Shown here piece by piece: positions 1-10,920 of a DNA stretch of 64,000 nucleotides. Position 1 is the first letter of the stretch; each line of letters opens with the position of its first letter. This DNA is from an uncultured Bacteroidales bacterium (GTDB taxonomy: Bacteria > Bacteroidota > Bacteroidia > Bacteroidales > P3): NCBI GenBank assembly GCA_937876865.1, contig CALEFF010000013.1, positions 1-64,000 on the forward strand, in the 5' to 3' direction. The position numbers and the translations under genes are program-made. The notes below the pieces were generated by a model. That model saw only the letters and a list, made by a program, of their open reading frames with translations, ran no database searches and was not told where the DNA came from.

Positions 1-3000
1 ATTAACGTGTAATCACATGTATCATTTAATGCTGTGTAATCATTGTTTGCATCGACCCACGCTCTAACTTTGTATGTCTTTGCAACATTTGACATATCTG
101 CAAGTTGATTGAAGGAATAATCATACACTTGGTCTGGTTGAATTGTTGCTGTGCATGTTTCTGTTATTATTATTTCTTCTGCTGTAGTTGGTGAAGTTGG
201 TTTAATGCTATAAGATATATTAAAGTTTGATAAAGGTGCTGTTCCGAAGTTTGCAACGGCTACTTTGATTGTATCTCCTAAGTCCATATAAACCCAACCT
301 TCTGGTATTGGTTCTACTATTGCTCTTGCAGAGGCATCTACTTCTGCTCTTGGGTCTAAGTAAACCGTTACTGGTGTAAATTCACTCGCACAAGGATATG
401 CCCCATTTGCATTTACCATTAGGTAGAATGTGGTATCGGCAAATAACTGTGTTGTTGTATAGTTCTTTGAAGCATTGTAAGATGTTGGTGCATAGAATGG
501 TGATGTTGCATATTGGTTTGAGAACCATTTTATAGGTAAATTGTTTACTTGTTCTGCCGATGGATGTCCCCATGTTCCGTATGGGATATAGTCATGCGTT
601 ACTGTCGGTGCTGGTGGAGAAACTTTTGAAATTACGGTTTTTGCTGTTGATAATGTATCGTTAAGTTCTTGGTGGTCTCCTACTGTTTTTACTATTGTTA
701 CCAAGTGAAGAGTATCATCATTCATATCTGTAGGATAGATATTTGAAGTTGTATTGAACGTATAAGTTAAAGAAGCACCTGGTTGGAGGTTATTAAAATT
801 AACTCCGTTTGTTTGGTCTGTGTAAGGGAATGTTAATAGTTCTGTTACTATTTGATCTGGACGTTCTTCAAAATAATATTTTAGTTCTATTGTACTATTA
901 GCATTTACTTGATATTCTCCTACATTCTTTACTTTTGTTTGTACTTCATAGGCAGTAAGATTACAACGTTCTGTTGTTACTATAACTCCATCTATTTTAA
1001 GGTCAGTTGATGGTATTGTTAAGAATGTTGTATAAGCGGTGTCATTTGTATGTGTAGTATCATCTGTAAGTGTTGTATAAACATACATATACAATTCTTC
1101 ATCAAAATCGTAATTCAATGGAGGATTAAATGTACCTTGGAATGTATAGGTTGTTGTTTCTAATGAAGCTAACATTCCTGTCCAAGTTTCTGTTATTTGT
1201 TGTATTACATTTATTGAATCTTGGTGATATTTCAATACGGCTGTTATATCTACTGAACTAATTGTATAATTACCAAAGTTTTTCAATTCAACCTCTATTG
1301 TTAATGGTTCACCTTCAATATATTCATCTCCTTCTATTGGTTGAAGTATTGTTGGAATACCTGTATCTATACTTGTAAACAAATATTCATAAGCACCTAT
1401 TGTTGGTTTTGGAGAGATTGGTCTTACATTGTTTTCTATATCAACATTTATATCATCTAATGGCTCTGCAGCTCTTACTATATCGGTTGGCCATCTCAAT
1501 GATAAAATTGAATCATTTAAGAATGAGTTTTCTATTGATACAGATAAGTTATCCATTCCATTTGTAGTTTGTAACAATGCTAATGTAGCCTTATCTGCTC
1601 CCCATTTTGCAAACTTACTTCCATTTGTTATATAGTTATTTGTATTAGACAAAACTACGGTTTCTGCTTCTTCCACATAAATAGCATATCCCTTACCTTG
1701 ATTATCTAAATTATTATTTCTAATTCTAATATTTGAACCTGTTTCTCCAATAGACAATGCTCTCGATTTTGCACTATTGGTAGATGCTTTCATATAAATT
1801 GTATTATAGAATAGATCTACATAAGAAATATTATCAAGTGATATACCGAATGTCTCAAAGTTTGTACTTACATTTGGTCCAACAACAGATATTGCGTTGT
1901 TTGCTATAACCGCAGGATTGTTTTGAGTAAAGTTAGAGTTTGTTAATTCAAGAGCAACTCTATCTTCGGTACCTTTGCTTAGAAATACTCTATTTGCCAT
2001 GATGTCAAGACTTCCTGATATTTGAGAAAGCTTGACAGCGGTCAACATTATTTTAGAAGAGTCTGTGCTAAATGAATTATTGTTGATTTGTAAGTTTGTT
2101 GTTAAGGCTAAATCTAAGGCAGATGTTGCAAAACCATAGAATCTATTGTTGTTAATGTTTAAATTAGAAATATTTTCTTCTGACTTGATTTGTTTAGAAG
2201 AACCATAGAAATTATTATCAGTAAATACTACATTATTACTATTGTTTAAATTAAATAAATTTGGTGTTGCTGAGTAAGGAGTCGCAAAAGTCATTTGATT
2301 AAATGTAATATTTTCTGAATTATCAACATTTATAATAAATTCAGCATTTGTGTCTGTAGCAGAAATTGTCAAATTTTGGAATGTAATATTAGAAACAGAA
2401 TCTATAAACAATACATATTTTGCATCATCTTCTGCATTAGCGGTTGGAGTGTAAGTAAGTATGGTTTGTTCTGCACTATCTTCACCCTTAAACACTATGT
2501 AATTTTCATTTGACAAACCTACGATATCAGATATTACCAACTGTTCATCATATGTTCCTTGTTTTATTTCTATTTCTATTGGTCCACATATTCCAGATGT
2601 TTTCAAAACTTCTATACATTCATTTATTGTTGCATAATTATCTGTTTCATCTGGCCCAATTGTTACATTTGTAACTCCATTTTCATTTCCTAAACATGAA
2701 GACAAATTGATAGTTATGGTATCATTTGTATTCTCATTGTCATCTTGAACAACAACCCATGCCATCAATTCAATTGCACCTGAGACAAAAGTATAATTTC
2801 CAAGAGTTACTATTGATGTAGTATTGTTTGCAAGATTTCCTGTCCAATTGTAACTAGTTTGTTCTACACCATTAACAGACCAATGTATTTCTGCTGATGT
2901 TAAAACTTGAGCTCCATAATTTTTCAATTCTACTTCTATTGGTGTTGCTACTCCTGCCAAGATATTTGTTCCCGCAACAGGAGATTGAATTGACAATAAA

Positions 3001-6000
3001 CCCGCATCAACTGCTGGAGGAGGAGCTACGGTTACAACAACTTCTTCTCTTGGAGACACACAACCAAAACTATTTACATTAAATTGAATATTTGGTCGTC
3101 TTTGTGAAATAGTTGTAGGATCGCCAGTAAATTCACAAGCATTGTTTGATGCATGACGATAAGAAATCGCAGAATTATAATCAGTTTCTGTTTGAGTTAC
3201 TTTTACTTTTCCTGTTGTAGTAGATGTTTCAAAACATATTTGAACAACAATATTTGATTGTCCATCGTATTGGAAAGGTTCAGAAAACTGAATTACTTCC
3301 CAACCCGAATCAGATGTTGTTAAAGAATATGAACCTGAATAAACTTCTTCCAATCCATTAACCCAAGTTGAAATATCATTTTGACTTGTTGTTCCTATGC
3401 TAACTTTGTAAGTAGTCATTGTTACGTTAGCATTAACATCGTCTATGTTAAATGCAAGACTATTTATAGAACCTTCTTGTAATCCTGCTGCATTAAGTTC
3501 TGCTGCTGTATACAAATATTGTTCTTTTGCTTTCTTTGTAGTGTAAGCAAAAGGTGCAGGGTGGGCTGTTGTGGTATTCTTTATTGTTCCTGTTCCAACA
3601 GTAACATCTGTTGATAATTCTATAATGGAGGCCACATAGAAAGTATCGTTTTCATAAAGTATTGGTGTAGTATAATTTCCTCTTGCTAATTCTTCCTCAG
3701 TGTATAAATCTTCATACCATACTAAAACATTTTGTGTACCTTGTGCTGTTGCTGTCAATTGAGTTTGTGTAGCGTAATCAATAGACACATCACTTGCTGT
3801 TGGAGTAAGTGGAGTTAATAACGATGTTATAGTTGTAAATGATGTATCATTTGAATGTAATACGTCTGTTGAAAGAGTTGTATATGCTTTTATTGTAAAG
3901 TTTCTTGCAGTTGTATTTGCAGAAAGATTTAATGTCGGTCCTAATACAAACTCTATTGTATCATAAGGAGCAATACTTTCAGTATAAGAATCTGTAATCG
4001 TAGTTAGTAACGTATTATTTTCATACAATTCACAAGTAACAGGTATTGGCTCTGTACTTGCTTGAACACCCATATTCACTATCTTAACTTGCACTTGAAC
4101 ATCTGTTAATGTACAAGCAGATTCACCTTCTACTCCAAATATTGAAACTTCTGAAATTCCTGGATTTATTTCAGGAACCCCTGTTACATTCACATTAAAC
4201 ACTGTTTTTTCTCCGTAACAACCATTATCTTCTTCAATTGGTAATTGAGCATTCATAGTTCCTATTGACATAGGATTTGTTGCAGAAGAAACTTGCCATA
4301 TTGCTTGCGTATTACCTGTTATAGAAACTCTACTAATACCTGCTTTTCCTGTACAATTTAAATTATCCGAAGCACCATTCCAAACAGTTGAAGGGACACC
4401 TATTGATGTAGGGAATGTAGCTCCATTTAATGCTACCGCATCAATAATAACTCCTTGTGGATTTTCTATAAATGCACCTAATTTATTTGTTTGCGAAACT
4501 GTTCCTGTTCCTATTCCTAACGCTTGATCTGTATCTACAGAACTTTGAGCCTTTGGCAATAAAGTAACGACCGCACCTGCTGGCAATACAAAATCAGAAG
4601 GGAATTCAAATGTTTTTGTTATTGTAGTACCCAATGGTTGAGTAGCATTTGCTTTTATATATTTAAACTTATAACCGCCCATATTTGCAGTTCCATTACC
4701 AAGATTTGCTATTTCAAAAGCATTAGCTGTTGTTACCCAATCAGGCAATGGAGTTGTCAAACCTTCGGCAGATGCTACTGTTTTTGATAATTGAATTTCT
4801 GTAATTTTAATATTTGGAACTTCTGATTTTTCAGAAAAATATAAAGTAGTATCTGCATATAATATTGAAGTCTGTAAAGTTGGCGACTTCAAGAATGGCT
4901 CTGTATCATTTATTGAATAGAACCAATACACTGAATCATTAGATGTAACAGACAATGTTGCAGCAGTACCATAAGGAACATTCATTGACATATCTGCTCT
5001 TGCAGGAATTTGATGTCTTGAAAAGATTCTTGCAATAGTTGTATCATTTGATTTAATTGTATCCAAAGAGAATGAACTCCATGCTCTTAATTCATATTCC
5101 ATATCCTGAGTCGAAGCAGAAAAATCATAAGTTTGCGTAAAGTTAAATTCATATTCTACATTTGGTTCTATTGCATGAGTAACCGTTCCTGTTTTTATAG
5201 TAGAATTATCTACTCTATAATTCATAGTTACTGCATTTGCTGGAATTGTATTATCACTTATATTTTTGAATCTAACAGTTATTGTTTCTTGACCAAAATC
5301 ACAATCAGAATAAGAATCAACTCCATCATACATTAAATTATATGTACCATTATTTGGAGTAACTGACATTACATATATATTATTTGTAGGAGGCAAGAAC
5401 TCTAATGCTCCTATACAAGGATTATTTGCTCTTGGTCTTCCAAAGAAGTCATCTGTTACACCTGAAACCGCAACACCCTTTCCACACAAGAATGTACTTG
5501 TAGTACTCAAATCATTCCATGCGGTGAACAAAGGATTTTCTGTATAATAAGAATTAGTTTCATTTGTATAAGTTTCCCAAATTGTCGGACTATCTACAGT
5601 TGAATTTCCATAATAGAACAAATAATTCAATCCTTCACCCGGCACTTTATAATACAAGTTGTTAGAATAAGAAACAGATTGAGGAGAAGAAGGAGTTGTT
5701 TTAATTGCATAACCACTTAACTCGCTAACGATTATATTATTCTTTACTTGTATATTATTGATTATTGTTCCTTGATAACCTAAATTGTATCCTATTGCAT
5801 TAGCATCTGTTCCTAACGCATAGACATTATTATAAGCCAACAATATATTAGTTCCAGAAACCAAGTTTACACCATACAAAGTAATAGGAGAATAACCCAC
5901 AATGTTATTATTTCTAATGCTTATCTTGTTATTAACAACCTTTGAAGTTGTTCCATTTGGTATATCAGAGAAAATCATTGCACTTACTCCTGATAAATCA

Positions 6001-8732
6001 AATTCATTCTTGTTTATATTAAAACTTTTACAAGAAGAAAGCATTATTGCATAATAATTAGAGGATATTCCATTCATATTATCAGGGAATACTGTGTTAA
6101 ATTTATTGTTACTTATAACAAGATTCTTATTAAGATTAGCATAAATTGCGTTATTTGTAACATTAGCATTTGTAGCCGGAGTATACATATTTCTCATTTC
6201 AAAAGTAGAATTGAGAATTTCTATTCCATCTGACATAGAAACATCTGACATACCTTGAATATCAATATATCTTGATGCAGGAACAGAGAAAATACAAGAA
6301 TCAATTATTATATCATCTGCTGCACTTAAATTAAGTACAGAGCCTAATTGTTGTGGATAAGAACCTAAATGAGTAATATCATCAGGTTGATTTGTTTCTG
6401 CATTAACTCTACTTGCGAACTTACAATTTTTAAATTTAATATTTGATGTTGTTAAAGATGCTGAAACCATTCTTGCATTATTTTCATAAGAGTCAGCAGC
6501 TCTAAATTCTATATTATCAAACACCAAATATTTACAACCCGACAAATCAATATTTGCAACATTTACAGTTGTAGGTTGCAATATTTTCTTTGTAGTTGTA
6601 GCACTTGTAAAAGTAATTGTATTAGTTGATGAAGCCCCTGTTATATTTTGAGGAAAAACCAACTCTTCTTTCAATTCGCTTTCATCTAATGCAATTTTTA
6701 TTGTTACAGGGCCATTAACACCTGAACATTCCAACATTCTAAATGCCTCATTAAAGTTTGCGAATTGTCTTTCAGAAGACACACCAGCCAAAGTACCAAT
6801 AGAATACACTCCACTCATTGGACCAGCAGAAACCACAAATTCATATCTTGCCGTATCGTTATCTTGATTCCAATCTATATCAGGTTCATTAACCGATGTT
6901 ATTATTTCTAAATATCTATAACCAGGAGTTATATTCATATTATTTGTTACCGTAAAAGCAACTGAATCTCCTGATGCTAAATTTCCATTCCAAGTAGAAG
7001 AGCCTGATGTACCATCATCAGCACTGTAACTAACTACTATTTCAGTCAAAGGATTTGTTCCTTCATTTCTCAAATATACTGTCAAAGGAGAATTTGAGGA
7101 AGCACAATTAGATGGAGAAACCAATGCTGTTTCCGAACCAGACAAACCCGGGTCAATAGGTAAATTACAATTATCTACAAAGTTAAATTTAAAATTAGGT
7201 TTATAGTTCATTGTTCCTCCACTTTCGGGGAACATAGCAGTACATGCTTCAATTGGAGCATCAGATGTTTTTTCATATTTATAAGTAACATTATCTCCAG
7301 AGGTAGCAATACATTCAACCTTTGTTACTCCTCCTACACTCGCAGCATCTCCCCAACAAACCTTTACCAATATATCGCTTACTCCATCCCACAAGAAAGG
7401 TTCAGAGAATTCCATATAATGCCAACCAACTGCAGGGTTTATATAAATTGGTTCATTGATTACATTAACCAAATTAGTCTGGTATTGATATACATTAGAC
7501 AACTGATAGTCTGGCTCAACATTTGCTACATATACTTTAAAGTTCGGCATAGAAAATCCAGCGGCAGCTTGCGTCAAGTTAATGCTTAGCCCTCCTATTT
7601 CACCTGAGGCATAACCTGCTTCCAATAACTCTTCTACCGAATACCTCATTTGATATGCAGATGCTTTTGCATTAGTTTTAAACACCATTTCTTGAGAAGA
7701 CAAACCTGTTGTTTTCAAAGGTTCATTTCCAATATAAGGTCTAATTGCAGTAAACTGATTATAATGTCCATAAACAAAAGGATATGTTAGTTGATTCCCT
7801 TTTAAGTCCCTCATTATTACTCTCCACTTAATTTGACTACCAAATCCATTGAAAGGAATTGCACCCTCATATATATTTTGATTATTAGGGTCTTTTGTTA
7901 AGTTAACTTGATTTGGAGTAGTTTCATCTCCCAATAAATATTCCACAACAACAGCATCTGCATCAGGAGACATCGCACCTTGTGCATCACGAACATCTAA
8001 ACGAAGAGGAACATCGGAACATGTAGGGAACATTTCCAATGAAGGATATTGAAGAGTTCCTTTTAATTGAGGTACTCTTATTTCATCGCCAGGAACACTT
8101 GCTACATATAATCTAATATCATCTAAAAACCAACCAGTAAAATTTGCTGCTGTACCTGTTGTTTGAGGCAATATAAATCTAATTTGAACACTTGTTGCTG
8201 TTCCTCCAAGTGTTGAAAACAAATAAAAAATTTCATTTTTCCAATAAGACTGATCTAAATCTGCAAGAGGTATAGAAGCATTACCTGTCCAATACATCGT
8301 TTTAAAGAAAGAACCAATAAATTGTAGATGTCCACTTCCATAACTTGGATCATAACAATTCGGCATTTGTGTTCCATTCAAACTTAAAGTTTGCCAAGTA
8401 CCATTTGGTTTCTTTACTTCCACTCTACCTCCTTTTTGGTTTTCCAACATTGGAATATGACTAAATTCCAAACGAGTTGCACAACCCGGAGTAATAGCAA
8501 ATTCAGGCGAAGTAATGATTACTTCCGAAGAAGCAGGAGTCATTCGCAATGATTGATTGCCTGTTGATGCTATTGCAGTCGTTGTAGCAACATTTGAGGA
8601 GGAAGAAACCGTCCAACCCGCAGGAATACCTTGTTCAAAATCAACATGAGTAAGTAATGTAGGACCTTGTGCAAACAAAGTTATTGTTGACAAGAATAAG
8701 CTGAAAATTACAGCCAACAAACCTTTTTTCAT
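1..8732 (-). CDS. Giant multidomain secreted surface protein (partial, C-terminus beyond left edge)
   Basis: An open frame starts at the ATG at 8732-8730 and stays open to the window edge: 2,910 codons with no stop in the stretches I translated. Residues 1-22 form a signal peptide (MKKGLLAVIF start, cut after LFAQ). Next comes a choice-of-anchor J / cleaved-adhesin-like domain (DFEQGIPAGW, about residues 28-210). Then come CARDB/Ig-like strands, a right-handed beta-helix (about 660-1110, ending in IGALEF), a lamin-tail-like domain (about 1310-1500), more Ig/CHU_C-like domains, and a second beta-helix (about 2030-2440, ending in IGAYEY), followed by CARDB-like domains. The order repeats with an offset near 1,370 residues. 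Proteins of this build are usually exported by T9SS and held on the cell surface; the sorting domain would lie off-window. Adhesin or glycan-binding function is inferred. Part of the frame was read from composition and motifs, so an undetected frameshift is possible. Confidence 0.88.
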   Translation of the reverse strand, partial: MKKGLLAVIFSLFLSTITLFAQGPTLLTHVDFEQGIPAGWTVSSSSNVATTTAIASTGNQSLRMTPASSEVIITSPEFAITPGCATRLEFSHIPMLENQKGGRVEVKKPNGTWQTLSLNGTQMPNCYDPSYGSGHLQFIGSFFKTMYWTGNASIPLADLDQSYWKNEIFYLFSTLGGTATSVQIRFILPQTTGTAANFTGWFLDDIRLYVASVPGDEIRVPQLKGTLQYPSLEMFPTCSDVPLRLDVRDAQGAMSPDADAVVVEYLLGDETTPNQVNLTKDPNNQNIYEGAIPFNGFGSQIKWRVIMRDLKGNQLTYPFVYGHYNQFTAIRPYIGNEPLKTTGLSSQEMVFKTNAKASAYQMRYSVEELLEAGYASGEIGGLSINLTQAAAGFSMPNFKVYVANVEPDYQLSNVYQYQTNLVNVINEPIYINPAVGWHYMEFSEPFLWDGVSDILVKVCWGDAASVGGVTKVECIATSGDNVTYKYEKTSDAPIEACTAMFPESGGTMNYKPNFKFNFVDNCNLPIDPGLSGSETALVSPSNCASSNSPLTVYLRNEGTNPLTEIVVSYSADDGTSGSSTWNGNLASGDSVAFTVTNNMNITPGYRYLEIITSVNEPDIDWNQDNDTARYEFVVSAGPMSGVYSIGTLAGVSSERQFANFNEAFRMLECSGVNGPVTIKIALDESELKEELVFPQNITGASSTNTITFTSATTTKKILQPTTVNVANIDLSGCKYLVFDNIEFRAADSYENNARMVSASLTTSNIKFKNCKFASRVNAETNQPDDITHLGSYPQQLGSVLNLSAADDIIIDSCIFSVPASRYIDIQGMSDVSMSDGIEILNSTFEMRNMYTPATNANVTNNAIYANLNKNLVISNNKFNTVFPDNMNGISSNYYAIMLSSCKSFNINKNEFDLSGVSAMIFSDIPNGTTSKVVNNKISIRNNNIVGYSPITLYGVNLVSGTNILLAYNNVYALGTDANAIGYNLGYQGTIINNIQVKNNIIVSELSGYAIKTTPSSPQSVSYSNNLYYKVPGEGLNYLFYYGNSTVDSPTIWETYTNETNSYYTENPLFTAWNDLSTTSTFLCGKGVAVSGVTDDFFGRPRANNPCIGALEFLPPTNNIYVMSVTPNNGTYNLMYDGVDSYSDCDFGQETITVRFKNISDNTIPANAVTMNYRVDNSTIKTGTVTHAIEPNVEYEFNFTQTYDFSASTQDMEYELRAWSSFSLDTIKSNDTTIARIFSRHQIPARADMSMNVPYGTAATLSVTSNDSVYWFYSINDTEPFLKSPTLQTSILYADTTLYFSEKSEVPNIKITEIQLSKTVASAEGLTTPLPDWVTTANAFEIANLGNGTANMGGYKFKYIKANATQPLGTTITKTFEFPSDFVLPAGAVVTLLPKAQSSVDTDQALGIGTGTVSQTNKLGAFIENPQGVIIDAVALNGATFPTSIGVPSTVWNGASDNLNCTGKAGISRVSITGNTQAIWQVSSATNPMSIGTMNAQLPIEEDNGCYGEKTVFNVNVTGVPEINPGISEVSIFGVEGESACTLTDVQVQVKIVNMGVQASTEPIPVTCELYENNTLLTTITDSYTESIAPYDTIEFVLGPTLNLSANTTARNFTIKAYTTLSTDVLHSNDTSFTTITSLLTPLTPTASDVSIDYATQTQLTATAQGTQNVLVWYEDLYTEEELARGNYTTPILYENDTFYVASIIELSTDVTVGTGTIKNTTTAHPAPFAYTTKKAKEQYLYTAAELNAAGLQEGSINSLAFNIDDVNANVTMTTYKVSIGTTSQNDISTWVNGLEEVYSGSYSLTTSDSGWEVIQFSEPFQYDGQSNIVVQICFETSTTTGKVKVTQTETDYNSAISYRHASNNACEFTGDPTTISQRRPNIQFNVNSFGCVSPREEVVVTVAPPPAVDAGLLSIQSPVAGTNILAGVATPIEVELKNYGAQVLTSAEIHWSVNGVEQTSYNWTGNLANNTTSIVTLGNYTFVSGAIELMAWVVVQDDNENTNDTITINLSSCLGNENGVTNVTIGPDETDNYATINECIEVLKTSGICGPIEIEIKQGTYDEQLVISDIVGLSNENYIVFKGEDSAEQTILTYTPTANAEDDAKYVLFIDSVSNITFQNLTISATDTNAEFIINVDNSENITFNQMTFATPYSATPNLFNLNNSNNVVFTDNNFYGSSKQIKSEENISNLNINNNRFYGFATSALDLALTTNLQINNNSFSTDSSKIMLTAVKLSQISGSLDIMANRVFLSKGTEDRVALELTNSNFTQNNPAVIANNAISVVGPNVSTNFETFGISLDNISYVDLFYNTIYMKASTNSAKSRALSIGETGSNIRIRNNNLDNQGKGYAIYVEEAETVVLSNTNNYITNGSKFAKWGADKATLALLQTTNGMDNLSVSIENSFLNDSILSLRWPTDIVRAAEPLDDINVDIENNVRPISPKPTIGAYEYLFTSIDTGIPTILQPIEGDEYIEGEPLTIEVELKNFGNYTISSVDITAVLKYHQDSINVIQQITETWTGMLASLETTTYTFQGTFNPPLNYDFDEELYMYVYTTLTDDTTHTNDTAYTTFLTIPSTDLKIDGVIVTTERCNLTAYEVQTKVKNVGEYQVNANSTIELKYYFEERPDQIVTELLTFPYTDQTNGVNFNNLQPGASLTYTFNTTSNIYPTDMNDDTLHLVTIVKTVGDHQELNDTLSTAKTVISKVSPPAPTVTHDYIPYGTWGHPSAEQVNNLPIKWFSNQYATSPFYAPTSYNASKNYTTTQLFADTTFYLMVNANGAYPCASEFTPVTVYLDPRAEVDASARAIVEPIPEGWVYMDLGDTIKVAVANFGTAPLSNFNISYSIKPTSPTTAEEIIITETCTATIQPDQVYDYSFNQLADMSNVAKTYKVRAWVDANNDYTALNDTCDYTL

Positions 8733-8793
8733 ATATAACAATTTTTATTTTTTACTTATTTATACTATTGTTCTAATCTAATAATTCAACTCG

Positions 8794-8824
8794 CAAATTT
8801 ACAACATTTTTCGTTTGTTGCAAA
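8794..8824 (-). promoter_or_regulatory. Bacteroidota promoter for the giant surface protein
   Basis: On the minus strand, TTTG (8824-8821), a 19-base spacer and TAAATTTG (8801-8794) match the Bacteroidota consensus TTTG-N19-TAnnTTTG exactly. The -7 element lies 62 bases upstream of the ATG at 8732. Confidence 0.75.
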
Positions 8825-8918
8825 TTTTTATCACATATAAAGACACTTTTTTTCGATTATTTTGTTTTTTTATTAAGTAAAAAAATGGTATTTCAATTAT
8901 ATTTTATAATTTTGCGAT

Positions 8919-9416
8919 ATGAAAAAAATAACATTATCATTCATATTCTCGATTTTATTAGGCTGTTTTTCTTTTTCGCAAGAAAAAAGCGAATTGTTAA
9001 TGAAATATATTTCAAAGCCCTTGAACAATGAAATAGAGGTGTACATCAATTTCATTAACAACAAGGTTAATGAAGATAAGCCTTTTACTTACTACGATGT
9101 AACAACTAAGAAAAAAGAAATTCCTTTAAAAGAATTAAAAAAAGACTTTCGTTTAAAACTAAAAAAGAACAAAAAAATAAATGATGATTCTTATTTCATA
9201 ACCCTAAAAGGATTTAAAGATTTTAAAATCAGTGCAAATTATAGCGAACACTCCAATATAACAACGGTTTTCTTTAAACCCCAAAAAGCGTGGTATAAGA
9301 TAAATAAGATTGTCTTTAACTACCAAGACCAAAAAGAGAAAAAATTAGAAAAAATAACCATATTCTCCAATCAATTCATTACAGGAGATTTTAAAATTTT
9401 TGAATTTAAAAAATAA
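8919..9416 (+). CDS. Small secreted protein, function unknown
   Basis: This codes for 165 residues that I do not recognise. Residues 1-20 form a signal peptide (MKKITLSFIF start, cleavage likely after FSFSQ), so the product should be periplasmic or outer-membrane facing; no lipobox is seen. The mature part is lysine-rich with alternating hydrophobic residues, which suggests a small beta-rich fold. The next gene starts 3 bases after its stop and also has a signal peptide, so the two are probably co-transcribed. TAATTTTG, a good -7 box, lies only 4 bases before the ATG, but no TTTG element sits at the right distance. Confidence 0.75.
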   Translation: MKKITLSFIFSILLGCFSFSQEKSELLMKYISKPLNNEIEVYINFINNKVNEDKPFTYYDVTTKKKEIPLKELKKDFRLKLKKNKKINDDSYFITLKGFKDFKISANYSEHSNITTVFFKPQKAWYKINKIVFNYQDQKEKKLEKITIFSNQFITGDFKIFEFKK

Positions 9417-9419
9417 ATT

Positions 9420-9857
9420 ATGATGAAAAAAATTTTTGTTATAGCAATTTTATTTTGCTCCTTAGGCTTGTCAAAACAATCTAATGCCCAAAGAATAGAA
9501 GAGGCTTGCAACATAATTGCAACAAGCATTGTAGATGAACAATACAAAGAATTTACAATTGACGGCTCTGCTTACCTATCTTATATATGGACAAACCATA
9601 AAGATTCCGAAACAACAATGCAAGTAGACCTCACACAAGTAACAATATCAAAAGACATAACACGTACAGGCTATAAAGTATGGTTAAATTGTCTTGACGG
9701 AGTAAACTGCATAGTAGAAAAAGGTAAATTAGGCAATGACGAAAACTATTATAGTGAGTTTCCACGAACCTATTTACCCGCAAAAACCGAAAGCGATATG
9801 GACGCTATATTCTATCAGTTGGAATATCTTTTAAAACTCGGTAACGAAATTAGATAA
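9420..9857 (+). CDS. Small secreted protein, function unknown
   Basis: This encodes 145 residues that I do not recognise. It starts with a signal peptide (MMKKIFVIAI, ending near SNAQ), followed by a mature domain of about 120 residues with two cysteines in LNCLDGVNCI near the middle that could form a disulphide. It lies 3 bases downstream of another small secreted protein and probably forms a two-gene unit with it. Its last 8 bases overlap the 3' end of the convergent SGNH hydrolase gene. A second ATG (9423) directly follows the first and is an equally good start. Confidence 0.72.
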   Translation: MMKKIFVIAILFCSLGLSKQSNAQRIEEACNIIATSIVDEQYKEFTIDGSAYLSYIWTNHKDSETTMQVDLTQVTISKDITRTGYKVWLNCLDGVNCIVEKGKLGNDENYYSEFPRTYLPAKTESDMDAIFYQLEYLLKLGNEIR

Positions 9858-10896
9858 CAACAACCTTTTCGCTTATCTTTCTATCAAAGAATTTCACAAC
9901 AACAATAAAACTACCCTTTTGTCCAAAAGATGAAAGGGTAATTTTTTCACTTTCTTTTACAGAAACTCTTTTTTTGTCAATAATCTTTGAGTTTAAGTCT
10001 ATCAATTCTATACATACATCCGATAATGCTTTATGAAAAACAATATTAACATTATCTTTCGCAGGATTTGGATTGATTGAAAAGACATCTTCTTTAATTT
10101 GCTCGATTTCCATCAAAGAAGAGGTTTGATTTTTCCAATAATCAATACTATCAAACGCTACCCTATTTGCCACATTTCTTAAAAAATCTCCCTCTTGCAT
10201 TGAAACCCCATTAGGCAAATAATCAGATGCCACACTATTTCCCGACATCATAATATAAAAACAACAAGCCGCCAAATAAGAGCCTTGAATTGAAGGATGC
10301 GAATTATCAGAAGAATGCAAAACAATATCAGGATTGTTTCCTATACTATAAGACCAAGCCGCTCCAACAGGAGAAACCCAAGAAGAAAAATCATTTGCCA
10401 TTAAAAAATAATTATTTCTCAAACGCCAAGACATAGATTCAAAAGTACAAAACGGAGGATAATATTGACAATTCACTTGATCGCCATATCTATACCCCCA
10501 AGTCATATAAAATAGCACCTTTACATCAGGATTAAACACCTTTGCCAAAGAATCCAACTGCTTTGCGTAAGGATAAACCTCATCATAAAACTGAGAATCG
10601 GGGAAAGCAACCTCTTGACTTTGACCTTGCAAAACCACAAAGTCCCAATTACCCTGTTGAAGTTTTGAAATCACACTACTATTTTGCGAATGCGTTAAGA
10701 ATCTTGCACCACCCGGAGTGATACTCTCACAATAAATCGCCTCTCCCATTGAATGCGACAAATCTTTCACCAACTTAGGCAAATCATTCACATGAGTATA
10801 ACTATTACCTATAAACAATACATTTTTTACCTCTTGTGCAGATGAATTCAACAAAGAAGCAACACATACAATCAATACAAAAAAAGTCTTTTTCAT
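9850..10896 (-). CDS. Secreted SGNH/GDSL-like hydrolase with T9SS type A sorting domain
   Basis: This is a 348-residue protein. Residues 1-20 are a signal peptide. The mature protein opens with FIGNSYT, the nucleophile block of SGNH hydrolases (Ser32), has VVLQGQS further on, and has DNSHPS around residue 215, matching the D-x-x-H block that supplies the catalytic Asp and His. It resembles the DUF4886-type SGNH group. The last 75 residues (from INPNPAKDNV) are a T9SS type A sorting domain, so the enzyme should cross the outer membrane by T9SS. Known SGNH enzymes deacetylate or de-esterify glycans and lipids; the substrate here cannot be read. Its end overlaps the convergent neighbour by 8 bases. 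Confidence 0.88.
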   Translation of the reverse strand: MKKTFFVLIVCVASLLNSSAQEVKNVLFIGNSYTHVNDLPKLVKDLSHSMGEAIYCESITPGGARFLTHSQNSSVISKLQQGNWDFVVLQGQSQEVAFPDSQFYDEVYPYAKQLDSLAKVFNPDVKVLFYMTWGYRYGDQVNCQYYPPFCTFESMSWRLRNNYFLMANDFSSWVSPVGAAWSYSIGNNPDIVLHSSDNSHPSIQGSYLAACCFYIMMSGNSVASDYLPNGVSMQEGDFLRNVANRVAFDSIDYWKNQTSSLMEIEQIKEDVFSINPNPAKDNVNIVFHKALSDVCIELIDLNSKIIDKKRVSVKESEKITLSSFGQKGSFIVVVKFFDRKISEKVVVI

Positions 10897-10920
10897 AATA
10901 ATACCACTTTAAATTCTCTA

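Noticed and set aside
2897..5336. Plus-strand frames opposite the giant surface gene
   Set aside because: They are low-complexity reverse readings of a well supported minus-strand protein and have no promoters or recognisable motifs.
8907..8914. TAATTTTG as promoter of a leaderless mRNA for the 8919 gene
   Set aside because: The box fits, but no TTTG lies 19-20 bases upstream and the predicted start would fall inside the ATG; chance is likely in such AT-rich DNA.
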